DNA of 64,000 nucleotides, taken from Emticicia aquatilis. Lineage in GTDB: Bacteria > Bacteroidota > Bacteroidia > Cytophagales > Spirosomataceae. The position numbers and the translations under genes were made by a program. Each line of letters starts with the position of its first letter. The first letter of the stretch is position 1. Shown piece after piece: positions 62,538 through 64,000 of the stretch. The stretch covers positions 62,001 to 126,000 of the forward strand of contig NZ_BMKK01000009.1 in NCBI RefSeq assembly GCF_014644295.1, read 5' to 3'. The notes below the pieces were generated by a model. It saw nothing but the letters and a program-made list of their open reading frames with translations. It ran no database searches and was not told the origin of the DNA.

Positions 62538-63776
62538 ATGATTACACCAGCGGAATTTCCATACATTACATCTATACATGTAAATGATTGTTATACATAT
62601 CAAAACTTTGATATTGATTTAGTAAAACATCAACCATTTAGCCATTTGATTCTAACTGGAAAAAATGGTTCAGGGAAGAGTACGATTTTAAAAAATTTAG
62701 ATTTACACATAACAAGCTTATTCCATAACAATGAAAATATTGAATTGAATGATAGTATTAATAAATTAAAAAAAGAAATTAAAAGATTAGAAAATTCTAA
62801 TCCAACTTCAAACCAATCACAGGCAAACGACCTAAAAAATATATTGAAAACCTTTGGAAGGTTACTCATAACTTTTTCTATTCAAGATAATGTTTATTTT
62901 AATAATAGAAAACGATTTATTTACTCTTACTTATCACCTATTAGAAATAGTAAGGTAAACAATGTTTTAAGTCCAACTAAACAAGATGAGTTTGAGAGAC
63001 AGTTGACTCAAAATAAAACATCTTCTGAGTATTTTATCAAAAACTTTAAACAGTTTTTAGTCAATAGGAAAGTAAATCAAGCTTTTGCCCAATTGAGGAA
63101 CAATAAAGAAGAAATTGAAAAAACCAATACTTTTTTTGAAGGAATAGAAAGCATTTTTGGTGAAATTTTTGAAGACAAAAACTTGAAGCTAATTTTTGTA
63201 GAAGACTCTTACGAATTTTTTATTCAACTAAACGATGGAAGGCAACTTACTTTTGATATACTCCCCGATGGTTTTTCTGCATTTTTGAGCATCTTAATGG
63301 ATTTATTTACTCGTTTAGATTTAATCAGAAAATCCGTAGGAAATTTCACTTATGACCCCTGTGGAATTGTATTGATTGATGAACCCGAAACTCATTTGCA
63401 TCTTTCTTTGCAATACCAAGTTTTACCGATTCTGACCAAACTCTTTCCGAACGTTCAGTTTATTGTAGCAACCCACTCCCCTGCCGTAATTTCGAGTATA
63501 AAAAATGTAACAGTTTTTGATTTAACGAGTAAAGAAGTCATGTCAGATGAAGCCGTTGGCAAGAGTTTCTCAGAATTAATGGTTTCTCATTTTGGCTTAG
63601 ATAATGAGTTTTCTAATGTAGCTGATGGTATTTTTGATAAGTTTAATGCTATCATTAAAGAATATCGAGGAAATATACCTCAAAGAAATGCAAAACTAAA
63701 AGAACTTTTAAACGAAAATGAAAAGTATATTTCGCCAACGATGCGTTTTGAATTAGAAGCTAAATTATCGGAATAA
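62538..63776 (+). CDS. AAA ATPase of the ABC/OLD-like (AAA_21) type, candidate PtuA
   Basis: 412 residues. Walker A GKNGSGKST (41-49), an ABC-signature-like LPDGFSAFLSIL (242-253), Walker B and His loop LIDEPETHLHLS (279-290), and the switch motif ATHSP (311-315). The middle (about 65-200) is a coiled-coil insertion rich in Lys/Glu/Asn. No nuclease (TOPRIM) domain follows, unlike OLD nucleases. The truncated gene 21 bases downstream has an HNH-type start, and the combination of an SMC-like ATPase and HNH partner is the layout of Septu (PtuA-PtuB) and related two-gene phage-defence systems. Base composition is more AT-rich than its neighbours, which fits acquisition by transfer. Confidence 0.75.
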   Translation: MITPAEFPYITSIHVNDCYTYQNFDIDLVKHQPFSHLILTGKNGSGKSTILKNLDLHITSLFHNNENIELNDSINKLKKEIKRLENSNPTSNQSQANDLKNILKTFGRLLITFSIQDNVYFNNRKRFIYSYLSPIRNSKVNNVLSPTKQDEFERQLTQNKTSSEYFIKNFKQFLVNRKVNQAFAQLRNNKEEIEKTNTFFEGIESIFGEIFEDKNLKLIFVEDSYEFFIQLNDGRQLTFDILPDGFSAFLSILMDLFTRLDLIRKSVGNFTYDPCGIVLIDEPETHLHLSLQYQVLPILTKLFPNVQFIVATHSPAVISSIKNVTVFDLTSKEVMSDEAVGKSFSELMVSHFGLDNEFSNVADGIFDKFNAIIKEYRGNIPQRNAKLKELLNENEKYISPTMRFELEAKLSE

Positions 63777-63797
63777 TCTAAAAACACTTTTGCCAGT

Positions 63798-64000
63798 ATG
63801 ATTAATGTTACGAGAGGCCAACGCCCAACTTCATTAGATAGAACTGAAATACGAGGATATTTAGAACAACTTGCTGATTATAATCTACTCGATGAAGAAA
63901 CAAGAAAAAAGGCGGCCAAACCAGACGCAGGTGCGTATAGAAACTCAGATGTTTTGGAGGCTTTTGACCGTGATTTTTATTCAAAATGCTATCTAACTGA
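63798..64000 (+). CDS. Truncated gene, probably HNH-type nuclease (PtuB/TIGR02646-like)
   Basis: 67 codons before the window ends. It begins INVTRGQRPTSLDRTEIRGY and contains SDVLEAFDRDFYSKCYLT. HNH proteins of the PtuB/TIGR02646 group begin with a similar short basic strand (xIxRGxxPxxL) and later show a VxEAFxxxFxxKCxYCE type zinc-binding knuckle; this one matches up to KCYLT. The active HNH part lies beyond the edge. A spacing of 21 bases suggests an operon with the ATPase. Confidence 0.5.
   Translation, partial: MINVTRGQRPTSLDRTEIRGYLEQLADYNLLDEETRKKAAKPDAGAYRNSDVLEAFDRDFYSKCYLT

Overview
The window is a chromosomal segment of a low-GC member of the Bacteroidota, most likely a cytophagal bacterium of the Spirosomataceae type (Emticicia, Arcicella and Flectobacillus are the genera I would test first; this is inference). 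The evidence is two SusC/SusD pairs, a Bacteroidota-type omega subunit and long NusB, DUF5916 and FG-GAP/ASPIC-UnbV proteins, TAnnTTTG-type promoter boxes, and the degenerate 7-bp tandem repeats often seen between genes in this phylum. No rRNA, tRNA, CRISPR array, insertion sequence or origin was found.

Layout. 1-2.6 kb holds the end of an Omp85 barrel gene, then rpoZ and bamD and a transglutaminase-like protein on the minus strand. 3-8.3 kb holds a secreted Kelch protein, a leucine-rich-repeat lipoprotein and polyphosphate kinase. 8.3-28.5 kb is the most striking region: a LacI-family regulator, then a nearly mirror-image island of two divergent SusC-SusD pairs. The left arm ends in a vanadium-haloperoxidase-like lipoprotein translationally coupled to an FG-GAP/ASPIC-UnbV protein; the right arm ends in a much longer FG-GAP/ASPIC-UnbV lipoprotein, followed by galactokinase. 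Five sites resembling GTGCAAACGTTTGCAC, a typical LacI-family operator, lie only between the two susC genes and upstream of galK, so one regulator probably controls the whole island. No glycoside hydrolase is encoded in it.

28.5-34.1 kb is a tightly packed minus-strand operon of three small secreted proteins with related C-terminal strands, a chaperone-like Ig-fold protein and a 1005-residue usher-like outer-membrane barrel. I read it as a candidate chaperone-usher-like surface fibre system, with a hairpin after the first subunit gene that could set subunit excess. 34.6-46 kb is mostly housekeeping: glycerol-3-phosphate dehydrogenase, two paralogous outer-membrane proteins, a bifunctional beta-oxidation protein, LD-carboxypeptidase, a Kir-type potassium channel, and the nusB-ytxH-DUF1573-yajC-ybbR-DUF721 group, whose gaps carry short-period repeats.

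46-51.4 kb holds two S41-like proteases, a MORN/TPR protein and an L,D-transpeptidase-like lipoprotein gene broken by one extra A in an A8 run. 51.4-57.7 kb holds an SGLT-type Na+/sugar symporter, a GH51 arabinofuranosidase and a DUF5916 protein. 57.7-62.5 kb holds a 2OG-Fe(II) oxygenase, a SWIM-SNF2 helicase and an OmpA-family protein. The right edge enters an AAA ATPase plus a truncated HNH-like gene, a pair resembling PtuA/PtuB (Septu) defence.

Functions are assigned by reading motifs; no database search was run.
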